From: an uncultured Mycoplasma sp.
GTDB taxonomy: Bacteria > Bacillota_I > Bacilli_A > RF39 > UBA660
Reading direction: 5' to 3'
NCBI GenBank assembly: GCA_947565485.1
Contig: CANOGG010000097.1
Coordinates: forward strand, 1 to 5,517
DNA: 5,517 nt
Position 1 is the stretch's first letter. Every line of letters starts with the position of its first letter. A program made the translations under genes and the position numbers. A model generated the notes under the pieces. It was not told the origin of the DNA and did not search any database. It saw only the letters and a list, made by a program, of their open reading frames with translations. This document shows, in pieces, positions 1-5,517 of the stretch.

Positions 1-1097
1 ATTTATTACTGAGTAAAAACGAAGCCATCTATCTTCTAAAAGATCAAAAAAAAGTCACTACTATTGAACAAGAAATAAGTAATTATATCACTCACATTGA
101 TGAACATGATGAAGACTATTTCACAAATTTAGAACTATCTAATTTAGAAAAACTAAAATCTGAAACAACCGATGTAATTGCTCTATCTCGCTATGACGCC
201 AAAATTAAACTAAATAAATACCGTCTCGAAAATAAAGTTCCCTATAATCCTTCTAATTATCTCCACCAAGCCCTCGATTTTATCAATACTAATCTCTTTG
301 AATACCAAAACTTAGAAGCCATGGAAGTTTTAACTAAAGCTGAACAAAAAAGACAAACTTTCCTAAAAGAAAACATGCTCAAAAATGAATATATCCTAAA
401 AAATAAATTAGATATTAATAATAACGCCACTCTAAGAGGAAGTCTCATCAATTTTGCCTCCGAGTTTAGTATCTTTATTTTAATCTATATCATTTTAATA
501 AGTGGTCCTATCGTTAGTGAAGAATTTAACAAAGGCACTATCAAAAACCTTTTAACTCTTCCTTTTAAGCGTTCCAAAATCCTTTTATCCAAATATCTCA
601 CCGTTATTTTAATGCTTCCTCTAATAATTATAGCGATGTTCCTAATCAATCTTATTATTGGCACCATTATTTTTGGCCCGTCTTCTCTAAGTATTCCTAT
701 TGTTTTATACCACCACACCAAAGAAATAATCACGATAGAAAATGTCTTTAGCTATAATTTTAAACTCTTACTTAGTGTCGTCCCCGAATACTTGACGCTT
801 GCAACGTTTTCCTTTGCTCTAAGCACCATTACATGCCAAACCTCATCCGCGGTAACACTAACCTTTATGCTTTACCTAATTGGCAATATCATTCGTACTC
901 TTTATTTGACTTACCAAATCAAAATTCTCAAATTCTTTATTTCTCTTCATTGGGACTTTAGCTACTTAGTGAATCTCACTCCTAATGAATTTAAAATCAA
1001 ACCTCTCGTCTCTCTTAGCATCGTCGTCCTATATATTATTGTCATTTTATGTCTAACTTTTATTTATTTTCACAAAAAAGATGTAAAAAATATTTAA
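1..1097 (+). CDS. ABC-2 type transporter permease, 5' end missing
   Basis: Membrane subunit of an ABC transporter, probably an exporter partnered by an ATPase encoded to the left of the window. The frame is open from base 3 to the TAA at 1095-1097, giving 364 visible residues. The ATG at 321 is internal, because the same frame reads on upstream without a stop. The first 150 or so residues are charged and helix-rich, like the large external loop after the first membrane helix in this family. Hydrophobic segments follow at roughly 153-170, 199-224, 256-276, 280-302 and 334-356. The stretch at 172-192, beginning SEEFNKGTIKNLL and ending PFKRS, is the typical ABC-2 permease motif just after a membrane helix, and the C-terminus is short and lysine-rich. 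A first membrane helix is presumably lost off the left edge. The substrate cannot be inferred. Fold family is fairly sure; exact subfamily is not. Confidence 0.85.
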   Translation, partial: LLLSKNEAIYLLKDQKKVTTIEQEISNYITHIDEHDEDYFTNLELSNLEKLKSETTDVIALSRYDAKIKLNKYRLENKVPYNPSNYLHQALDFINTNLFEYQNLEAMEVLTKAEQKRQTFLKENMLKNEYILKNKLDINNNATLRGSLINFASEFSIFILIYIILISGPIVSEEFNKGTIKNLLTLPFKRSKILLSKYLTVILMLPLIIIAMFLINLIIGTIIFGPSSLSIPIVLYHHTKEIITIENVFSYNFKLLLSVVPEYLTLATFSFALSTITCQTSSAVTLTFMLYLIGNIIRTLYLTYQIKILKFFISLHWDFSYLVNLTPNEFKIKPLVSLSIVVLYIIVILCLTFIYFHKKDVKNI

Positions 1098-1110
1098 AAT
1101 TAGTTATAAT
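1082..1110 (+). promoter_or_regulatory. Probable sigma-A promoter of the deacetylase gene
   Basis: A perfect TATAAT lies at 1105-1110 in the 34-bp gap after the permease stop. The -35 position at a 17-bp spacing (TGTAAA, 1082-1087) matches TTGACA at only three of six positions and overlaps the permease 3' end. The predicted start near 1117 would give a very short leader. The deacetylase may be transcribed from here, by read-through from the permease, or both. No terminator hairpin separates the two genes. Confidence 0.45.
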
Positions 1111-1117
1111 AAGAAGT

Positions 1118-1127
1118 AGGTAGTGAT
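1118..1127 (+). promoter_or_regulatory. Ribosome binding site deciding the ATG at 1132
   Basis: AGGTAGTGAT is a near match to the full anti-SD complement AGGAGGTGAT and ends 4 bases before the ATG at 1132. It overlaps the in-frame GTG at 1123, which would leave that GTG without a usable site. Other genes in the window use the same GGTGAT/GGGTG-type site close to ATG, so the ATG is the better start. Confidence 0.6.
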
Positions 1128-1131
1128 TTAT

Positions 1132-2442
1132 ATGAAGTACAACAAAAAAAATACCAAATTAAATGAAGAAATTCCAGAAATAAAAGAAGAAAACAAGGAA
1201 GTAGAAACTCTCAAAGTTTCTCTTGAAACTATTCTTAAAATAGTCATTACATCTCTTTTAGTTCTTTTAGTCTTACTAAGCCTCATTTTAGGTCGTAAAA
1301 AACCTATCACCCAAGCTATGATTGAAAAAACACCAAACTTAGATAATATCATATCTGATATCAAAAAAGAAAATGAAGAACTAACCCTCGACTATGAAAG
1401 TACTACAGTAAAAGAATTTACTAGCCTCGTCTTTAGTAGTGAATCTCTTCCCAAAGAAGATGTCAAAGGCGAAGATGATTCTAAGATTTATAAAAGCGTC
1501 ATTATTGATACTAAAACTGGTAAAGAAATAACTTTTCAAGACCTCATCAAAAAAGATAAATTAAAAACATACCAAGATAAAGAATTAGAACTTTTAAATG
1601 CTAAATATCCAGAATTTATAGCCACCAGTATCACTGAAAATTCATCAGGCTTAGGCCATAAATTATATTATGTCAAAGATTATGAAGTTATTGTTTTCTA
1701 CTACGATTATGAAATACCTTATGACTACGACGGAGCCTTAACTCTAACTATCAATTATCAAGAAATCAAAGATTACTTAACTTTTACTCCTAGCCTCGAT
1801 GTTGCTTATCAAAATGAATCTGGATATGAATATTCTCCAGATAAAAAGGCTATCGCTCTTACCTTTGATGATGGTCCTAGCCGAACTTATAACCCTAAAA
1901 TCTTAGAAGTCCTCGAACAAAACAAAGCACATGCCACTTTCTTTATGGTTGGCAATATGATGGACTCTTGTGGTAAATGTATTCTAGACACTTATAAGTC
2001 TGGTAATGAAGTAGCAAGTCATACCTATGAACATATGAATATTAGAACTAAGAGTATTGATAAAGTAGCAGAGTCTCTCTTTAAAGTAAATAACATTTAT
2101 AATAGTGTAACGGGCGATACTATCAAATATCTTCGACCTCCCTATGGTGCTTATAATAAAACTAACCTTGAAAATATCAATATGCCCCTTATTTTATGGG
2201 ACTTAGACACTGAGGATTGGCGTTACCGTGATATCGACCATATCGTGGACTATATTCTAAATAACGCTCATGATGGTGGCATCATTCTCATGCACGAACT
2301 TTACGAAACTAGCTATGAAGCCCTAAAAGTTGTTTTACCCAAACTCTATGCTATGGGCTACCAAGTAGTAAGCGTAAGCGAACTAGCCCAGTTAAAAAAT
2401 AGAACCTTAGAAGCAGGTAAAGCTTATCTCTCTTTAAGGTAG
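1132..2442 (+). CDS. Membrane-anchored peptidoglycan/polysaccharide deacetylase (PdaC/PgdA-like)
   Basis: A 436-residue enzyme predicted to remove N-acetyl groups from cell-wall glycan outside the membrane, which in relatives protects against lysozyme. Order of parts: a charged cytoplasmic N-terminus, one membrane helix at about 33-53, an RsiV-like/DUF3298 region at about 125-220 (containing DTKTGKEITFQDL), then a NodB carbohydrate esterase family 4 domain. All five NodB motifs are visible: TFDDGPS at 244-250 (D246 predicted base, D247 metal ligand), HTYEH at 297-301 (two metal histidines), RPPYG at 335-339, DTEDW at 359-363, and LMHE with H388 as predicted catalytic acid. The last motif has Glu where Asp is usual. 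The architecture resembles B. subtilis PdaC (acts on MurNAc) and pneumococcal PgdA (acts on GlcNAc); the sequence alone does not say which sugar is used. A CGKC pair at 280-283 is unusual. The 3' end overlaps the opposite-strand gene by 9 bp. Confidence 0.93.
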   Translation: MKYNKKNTKLNEEIPEIKEENKEVETLKVSLETILKIVITSLLVLLVLLSLILGRKKPITQAMIEKTPNLDNIISDIKKENEELTLDYESTTVKEFTSLVFSSESLPKEDVKGEDDSKIYKSVIIDTKTGKEITFQDLIKKDKLKTYQDKELELLNAKYPEFIATSITENSSGLGHKLYYVKDYEVIVFYYDYEIPYDYDGALTLTINYQEIKDYLTFTPSLDVAYQNESGYEYSPDKKAIALTFDDGPSRTYNPKILEVLEQNKAHATFFMVGNMMDSCGKCILDTYKSGNEVASHTYEHMNIRTKSIDKVAESLFKVNNIYNSVTGDTIKYLRPPYGAYNKTNLENINMPLILWDLDTEDWRYRDIDHIVDYILNNAHDGGIILMHELYETSYEALKVVLPKLYAMGYQVVSVSELAQLKNRTLEAGKAYLSLR

Positions 2443-2808
2443 TCCAATATCCGGTAACTCATCCCCCCGGTTAAACTCTACAAAGAGGGTAATAATCCCC
2501 CCGAGTAAAAACAAAAGAGCCGCAATGAAAGAAGCGTGTGTCATAATCACTTCTTTTTTTGTTGCCTCGTTTCTTAAAACTGTTATATCTTCATAATTAA
2601 TTAAAATAAAATACAAATAAATAAAAAAAGCCACTATTGCAATCCCCATATTAATATATCGAAATTTATTTTGGTCTTGCTTATTCTTACTAAATAAAAA
2701 CTGCCTCTCATAATAATCTGAAACTAACGCCATAATCGCAATAAATAAATATATAACCCAAATAAAATCCTCTCGCCTTAGTCTTTGTAACTTAACTCCT
2801 ATACTCAT
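2434..2808 (-). CDS. Small three-helix membrane protein of unknown function
   Basis: A 124-residue protein I do not recognise. It has three hydrophobic segments at about 15-29, 52-71 and 92-110. The first loop is basic and polar, with YYER and a lysine/glutamine-rich stretch at 32-50, and the C-terminal tail is acidic (RGDELPDIG). I judge it real because it fills its interval, no plus-strand gene competes with it, and loop charges alternate sensibly with helices. It converges on the deacetylase, and the stop codons are nested (TAA of this gene at 2434-2436, TAG of the other at 2440-2442). The ATG at 2808 is the only start that includes the basic N-terminus; the next in-frame ATG is codon 26, inside the first helix. 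No Shine-Dalgarno site precedes it, unlike its neighbours. Two runs of six G occur near its 3' end. Confidence 0.75.
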   Translation of the reverse strand: MSIGVKLQRLRREDFIWVIYLFIAIMALVSDYYERQFLFSKNKQDQNKFRYINMGIAIVAFFIYLYFILINYEDITVLRNEATKKEVIMTHASFIAALLFLLGGIITLFVEFNRGDELPDIGLP

Positions 2809-2813
2809 ACTAA

Positions 2814-2819
2814 AATATA
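2814..2819 (-). promoter_or_regulatory. Possible -10 box of the small membrane protein gene
   Basis: On the minus strand TATATT lies 5 bases before the ATG at 2808, which would start the transcript at or next to the ATG and give a leaderless message. No good -35 is seen at 17-18 bp. This fits the absence of a ribosome binding site, but the region is so AT-rich that chance matches are likely. Confidence 0.25.
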
Positions 2820-2863
2820 TGTCATAAATTACTTAAATACTTCTAGTAAAATTAAAAATAATT

Positions 2864-2872
2864 TGCTATACT
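2864..2872 (+). promoter_or_regulatory. Extended -10 promoter of the small protein/metalloprotease operon
   Basis: TGCTATACT is an extended -10 (TGn plus TATACT at 2867-2872). The -35 position is weak, as is common when the TG extension is present. The start would fall near 2879, right at the ribosome binding site, giving a leader of about a dozen bases. The second metalloprotease gene has the same kind of promoter. Confidence 0.55.
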
Positions 2873-2878
2873 TAAAAT

Positions 2879-2884
2879 GGTGAT
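2879..2884 (+). promoter_or_regulatory. Ribosome binding site of the 73-residue protein gene
   Basis: GGTGAT, the 3' half of the full Shine-Dalgarno complement, ends 6 bases before the ATG at 2891. It supports this start and the reality of the short gene. Confidence 0.6.
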
Positions 2885-2890
2885 AATAAA

Positions 2891-3112
2891 ATGCGACAAG
2901 AATTAAAAAATAAATATTATAAACTCTTAAGTTATCCTAATAATATTGCTAAAATCAATGAAATATTTACTAAAATTGATAATTTAATTTTAACTTCCGA
3001 TGGCCTCTATAATAATCAAGAACTCTTAAACTTCATTGAACCATTAAAAGATATTGAAAGTCTAATATATAATGCTTTAAAATTAGATATCGAGAAGGGT
3101 GTTTTTAGATGA
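2891..3112 (+). CDS. Small helical protein coupled to the metalloprotease gene
   Basis: A 73-residue protein I do not recognise. It is rich in Leu, Ile, Asn and Lys, has no membrane segment or signal peptide, and looks helical throughout, so it is probably cytosolic. Support for a real gene: a promoter and ribosome binding site in place, codon use like the neighbours, and an ATGA overlap in which its TGA (3110-3112) shares bases with the ATG of the metalloprotease at 3109. Such overlap implies translational coupling and usually made-together partners. It may be a regulator, inhibitor or accessory subunit of the protease; nothing in the sequence decides between these. No equivalent gene sits directly before the second metalloprotease, whose own promoter lies just upstream of its start. 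Confidence 0.72.
   Translation: MRQELKNKYYKLLSYPNNIAKINEIFTKIDNLILTSDGLYNNQELLNFIEPLKDIESLIYNALKLDIEKGVFR
3095..3101 (+). promoter_or_regulatory. Ribosome binding site inside the upstream gene, for the metalloprotease
   Basis: AAGGGTG lies within the last codons of the 73-residue gene, 7 bases before the ATG at 3109. It fixes this start and supports coupled translation of the two genes. Confidence 0.65.
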
Positions 3113-4371
3113 CTAAAGAAGAATTTTTAACTAAAACCCAAGAAATACTAGCTCATCATAATTTTACTTCCGAAGCTAAAGAATATCTCCTTGAATACTT
3201 TGAATATCTTTTTGAGAATTTAACACTTCCCCAATTTTTAAGCGAAAATAGAGATATCTATCTAAATAAATATCTCAAAACTTTAGAAAAAATAAATAGC
3301 TTTAAAATATATACTGCCAGTGATATCAATAATTTCGCTGACCCCGCTGCCACCGAATTTCGTAAAAGTATGGTTGAGGTTGAAGAACAAAATGGTTCTT
3401 ATCTTCTAACTAATAATGGTTTTGTTTCTAGCCCTAATAACACCGGTAACTATGAATGTAATACTTTGGGCTTTGCCTTACGGAGCACCTGTGAAATTAA
3501 TGTTCTTGAACTTCAGGATAAAGCCACTCGTACTTGCACCTATCATCATGAACTAACCCATCAAACCGAAGGGGAGTATCCTTTTTTAATCCCCACCAAT
3601 TTGCCTTTAGCAACTGAAATTCGAAAATCATTAATTGAAGGTCGCGCCTCTTTTAACGAAAGTTTAATAAGTATTCCTAAAAATTATATCGTTACAGAAG
3701 CTCTCACTGAAAATAATCAAATATTTAATATAGTAACCAACAGCTCTTATTGTTTTTATAAATGGATATATTTCCTACTTGTTAGCCTATATGATTACGA
3801 AACAATAGAGGAATTAAGCCAAAACACTTCTCTTAATTTCAACTCTCTAGACTATCTAAGAACTAAATTTCCCAATGTTGATACGAACACAATCTTTGCT
3901 CATTTAACCTATATTTTATCATGCTATCATAACATTTCTAAGAAAGAATTTCAATACGCAATCCAAACTTATGCCAATCATTTATCATTCTCTTATGACG
4001 GAAACGAAATAAATATAGAAAACACCACCGACCACCTTACCAGAGTTGAAAAATATATTTCCCACTTAAAAAAAGAATTAGCCTCATTAGAAGCAAAACT
4101 AATCAATCCTGAAATTTTAACTCGTGAATACAATACAGCTATTTCCATGCTCCAAACAACAATTTCTTCATACATTGATATAAATATGTTTCGTAGAAAG
4201 CAAAACAGAACATTAATGTTACTTATAAATAGAGAAATAAAAACAAGAACAAATGTAAGAAAAGTGGTAAGAATATATTTTTCAAAATGGCGAATAGAAG
4301 AATATTTTAGAGCCAATAAACAAGAATATGTATTTGAAAAATATATGGTAAGAACACTTGAATCAATATAA
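3109..4371 (+). CDS. HExxH putative zinc metalloprotease whose C-terminus is replaced by transposase sequence
   Basis: A 420-residue frame with two origins. Residues 1 to about 365 form a cytosolic protein (no signal peptide) with HELTH at 147-151, followed by EG at 154-155 and by EGRA at 177-180 and NES at 183-185. H147 and H151 would bind zinc, E148 would be the catalytic glutamate, and E177 the likely third ligand, as in gluzincins with an EGxA motif. A hydrophobic helix spans about 214-230 and a charged coiled-coil-like stretch about 310-335. The family is not one I recognise; the substrate is unknown. The downstream gene at 4680 is a clear paralog, sharing for example G-x-Y-x-C (113-117 here). 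From about residue 367 the sequence instead matches the end of an IS4-like transposase, and the TAA at 4369 lies inside that match. The natural C-terminus is therefore probably lost. The chimeric protein may still fold, since the predicted zinc site is intact. Confidence 0.8.
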   Translation: MTKEEFLTKTQEILAHHNFTSEAKEYLLEYFEYLFENLTLPQFLSENRDIYLNKYLKTLEKINSFKIYTASDINNFADPAATEFRKSMVEVEEQNGSYLLTNNGFVSSPNNTGNYECNTLGFALRSTCEINVLELQDKATRTCTYHHELTHQTEGEYPFLIPTNLPLATEIRKSLIEGRASFNESLISIPKNYIVTEALTENNQIFNIVTNSSYCFYKWIYFLLVSLYDYETIEELSQNTSLNFNSLDYLRTKFPNVDTNTIFAHLTYILSCYHNISKKEFQYAIQTYANHLSFSYDGNEINIENTTDHLTRVEKYISHLKKELASLEAKLINPEILTREYNTAISMLQTTISSYIDINMFRRKQNRTLMLLINREIKTRTNVRKVVRIYFSKWRIEEYFRANKQEYVFEKYMVRTLESI

Positions 4372-4446
4372 ACTTTAAATATGATAGTAACGATGCTTAT
4401 GGGATATTTAGGAACAATTGCAGAAAAAATAAACATAAAATATTAG
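4207..4446 (+). mobile_element. 3' remnant of an IS4-like DDE transposase gene, decayed
   Basis: Read in the same frame as the metalloprotease, this piece contains YFSKWRIEEYFRANK (metalloprotease residues 390-404). That fits the IS4-family Y-(2)-R-(3)-E-(6)-K signature with R replaced by K; E397 corresponds to the catalytic Glu of the DDE triad. It continues as RTLESI, a TAA at 4369 where the family usually has Asn, then TLNMIVTMLMGYLGTIAEK and a TAG at 4444. This reads like the common RTLxSINNLN...G.I..LAEK ending. The two catalytic Asp residues and the whole N-terminus are missing. Codon use differs from the host part: all five Ile codons before the TAA are ATA, seven of eight Arg are AGA, and all four Thr are ACA. 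The left boundary, near 4200-4210, is approximate. No terminal inverted repeat or target duplication could be identified. Confidence 0.78.
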
Positions 4447-4635
4447 GTTTGAAATTGAAGCGAATCATTAAAATAAAAACCTATAGTTAAGTAAATTATT
4501 AAAAATAGAAAAAAGAAAGCGAGCGAGAGATACCGAACAATTAAGTTTGGACTAAAAAACTTAGTATTAATTATCACAATTTTATTAAATTTTTTTGTGT
4601 CTTTTTCAAAAAAACTAGCTTTTTTCCAAGAAATG
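4447..4635 (+). other. Non-coding spacer, possibly further decayed transposase sequence
   Basis: No intact gene is seen. A reading shifted by one base at 4443 gives KxLGLKLKRIIKIK, and another frame near 4525-4557 gives RYRTIKFGLKNLV. Both faintly resemble the tail of IS4-type transposases (a KII..S segment, then YRI..G(I/L)K.(I/L)L), which would mean at least two frameshifts plus stops. The match is too weak to be firm. The region also has CACAA and TTGTG separated by an AT loop (about 4575-4599) and A/T runs near 4608-4625 that could form an AT-only hairpin; neither is a convincing terminator. Confidence 0.35.
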
Positions 4636-4644
4636 TGGTACAAT
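4636..4644 (+). promoter_or_regulatory. Extended -10 promoter of the second metalloprotease gene
   Basis: TGGTACAAT is a TGn-extended -10 with TACAAT at 4639-4644. The -35 position at 17 bp (TAGCTT, 4616-4621) is poor. A start near 4651 would give a leader of about 30 bases. The class matches the promoter at 2864, so the second paralog appears independently transcribed rather than part of the upstream operon. Confidence 0.55.
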
Positions 4645-4666
4645 ATACAACAAATTGAATAAAAAA

Positions 4667-4676
4667 AGGGGTGAGG
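4667..4676 (+). promoter_or_regulatory. Ribosome binding site of the second metalloprotease gene
   Basis: AGGGGTGAGG ends 3 bases before the ATG at 4680. It is a G-rich Shine-Dalgarno site in an otherwise A/T-only stretch and fixes the start. Confidence 0.7.
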
Positions 4677-4679
4677 TAT

Positions 4680-5517
4680 ATGCGTAAAAGAGAACTAATT
4701 GGCTTAACAGAAACCATTTTATCTACTAAAGATTTCTCTCCTGAAGCCAAAATATATCTCGCTGATTCTCTCTTACAAATCTATGATAATTATAGTCCAC
4801 CAATTTATATTCCTACAACCAAAGATGAATACATTTCTAAGTACTTAGAAGTTCTAAATTATATTCGCGTTTTTGAAATATATAGTATCAAAGACTTTAA
4901 TAAAGATAATGATGTCGCTGAGTTCTTCCGTCGTCATATCAAGAAATCTCAAGGGAACAATGGTACTATTGCTCTTGTAAATGGTGAATTTATCGAGACT
5001 AAAAATGGTGAATATAAATGTTTATGTAATGGCGCTGCTAACTCTAGTAACAAAGAAATATATACTCTTGAAAATTTTGATTCTAATATGCGTACATCTA
5101 CTATTATTCATGAAATGACTCATCTCCAAGAGGGGATAGCACCATTTCTTGTGAAATCAAGCATCCCTTATTCTTACCAATTCCGCCTCATGTGTCGTGA
5201 TGGTCGTGCGGCGATGAATGAATCTTTCCTAAATTTAAACCGCTCTAATATTTATTATGACACTCTAGAAGATGGTGAAAAAGAATATACTATCAAGTCA
5301 TCAATTTCTTACCCGTTATATAGTTTCCTCTACAAAGTTTTAGTTTTACTCTTTGGTTATGAAACTATGGAACAATACGCTAAAAATAATTATTACGAGC
5401 TCGACATGTTAGAGGACTTAAAAAGAAAATTTCCTCATATCAATGTCGAAGAAGTTTATGCCAATATTATCTACATCTTAAGTACTGTTCCTGGCGAGTC
5501 TAAGCTAAACTATACCG
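4680..5517 (+). CDS. HExxH putative zinc metalloprotease, second paralog, 3' end missing
   Basis: 279 residues are visible before the right edge. The protein is collinear with residues 1 to about 285 of the upstream metalloprotease. Shared blocks include F-S-x-E-A-K-x-Y-L near 19-27, a KYLxxLxxI segment near 54-62, G-x-Y-x-C at 110-114, HEMTH at 144-148 followed by EG, DGRAAMNES at 174-182, a Tyr-rich hydrophobic helix ending in GYETME, and KRKFP. H144 and H148 would bind zinc and E145 would be catalytic. The position matching E177 of the upstream copy is Asp (D174), so the third ligand may be Asp, or instead the invariant Glu of NES (E181). No signal peptide or clear membrane anchor is seen, so it is probably cytosolic. 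The family is not recognised and the role is unknown. There is no damage in the visible part. Confidence 0.82.
   Translation, partial: MRKRELIGLTETILSTKDFSPEAKIYLADSLLQIYDNYSPPIYIPTTKDEYISKYLEVLNYIRVFEIYSIKDFNKDNDVAEFFRRHIKKSQGNNGTIALVNGEFIETKNGEYKCLCNGAANSSNKEIYTLENFDSNMRTSTIIHEMTHLQEGIAPFLVKSSIPYSYQFRLMCRDGRAAMNESFLNLNRSNIYYDTLEDGEKEYTIKSSISYPLYSFLYKVLVLLFGYETMEQYAKNNYYELDMLEDLKRKFPHINVEEVYANIIYILSTVPGESKLNYT

Noticed and set aside
257..733. Minus-strand open frames at 257-451 and 485-733
   Set aside because: They are antisense shadows of the permease, have no ribosome binding sites, and encode no recognisable protein.
321..1097. ATG at 321 as the start of the permease gene
   Set aside because: The frame is open back to base 3 with protein-like sequence and gene-like codon use, and no ribosome binding site precedes 321. 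The true start lies left of the window.
1123..1131. GTG at 1123 as the start of the deacetylase
   Set aside because: It lies within the Shine-Dalgarno sequence that serves the ATG at 1132 and has no properly spaced site of its own.
1128..1364. Minus-strand open frame opposite the deacetylase N-terminus
   Set aside because: It is a shadow of the membrane-helix and charged region of the deacetylase, with no start signals.
4369..4371. Recoding or suppression of the TAA to make a longer fusion protein
   Set aside because: TAA is used as a normal stop by other genes here (permease, small membrane protein), the continuation ends at a TAG after 24 more codons, and the simplest reading is decay of a dead transposase.
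3993..4436. 147-residue minus-strand open frame
   Set aside because: It lies antisense to the metalloprotease/transposase junction. The plus strand there shows clear transposase motifs, and the hydrophobic minus-strand translation is what AT-rich antisense typically gives.
4606..4627. AT-only inverted repeat (A-run, CTAG, T-run) as an intrinsic terminator
   Set aside because: The stem is almost purely A-T with a mismatch, has no GC core or following T tract, and lies in the promoter region of the next gene.
4443..4643. 66-residue minus-strand frame with a hydrophobic segment
   Set aside because: It starts at a TTG without a ribosome binding site, overlaps the promoter of the second metalloprotease, and its residues follow from long A/T runs.
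1..5517. CRISPR arrays, tRNA or rRNA genes, riboswitches
   Set aside because: No regularly spaced repeats, cloverleaf-like sequences or conserved RNA motifs were seen. Gaps between genes are short except 4372-4679.

Overview
The window is AT-rich and reads with the standard bacterial code: all tryptophans are TGG, and TGA serves as a real stop in an ATGA start/stop overlap. Shine-Dalgarno sites of the GGTGAT/GGGTG type and a wall-modifying deacetylase point to a low-GC Firmicute that keeps a peptidoglycan wall, such as an uncultured gut Bacilli/Erysipelotrichia-like lineage. That placement is an inference from composition and gene content only.

Left part (1-2808): the 3' portion of an ABC-2 type transporter permease runs in from the left edge. 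Its frame is open back to the edge, so the ATG at 321 is not its start. It is followed by a complete membrane-anchored polysaccharide deacetylase (RsiV-like/DUF3298 region plus NodB domain, an architecture like Bacillus subtilis PdaC). A small three-helix membrane protein of unknown function lies on the opposite strand, and its 3' end overlaps the deacetylase by 9 bp.

Right part (2809-5517): an extended -10 promoter drives a 73-residue helical protein that is translationally coupled to a cytosolic HExxH protein. After a spacer of about 300 bp and a second extended -10 promoter comes a second, clearly paralogous HExxH protein, cut by the right edge. The two share HE(L/M)TH followed by EG, a later (E/D)GRA..NES block, and further matching blocks along their length. 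I do not recognise the family. It looks like an undescribed gluzincin-type zinc metalloprotease family arranged in tandem.

The main anomaly is that the first metalloprotease reading frame does not end in its own C-terminus. From about 4207 it becomes the 3' end of an IS4-like DDE transposase, with a Y-(2)-[R/K]-(3)-E-(6)-K signature. It stops at a TAA inside that transposase sequence, and recognisable transposase reading continues in the same frame to 4446. Codon use changes at the same point. The gene therefore appears to be a chimera or truncation caused by an insertion-sequence remnant, beside a copy that is intact as far as it can be seen.
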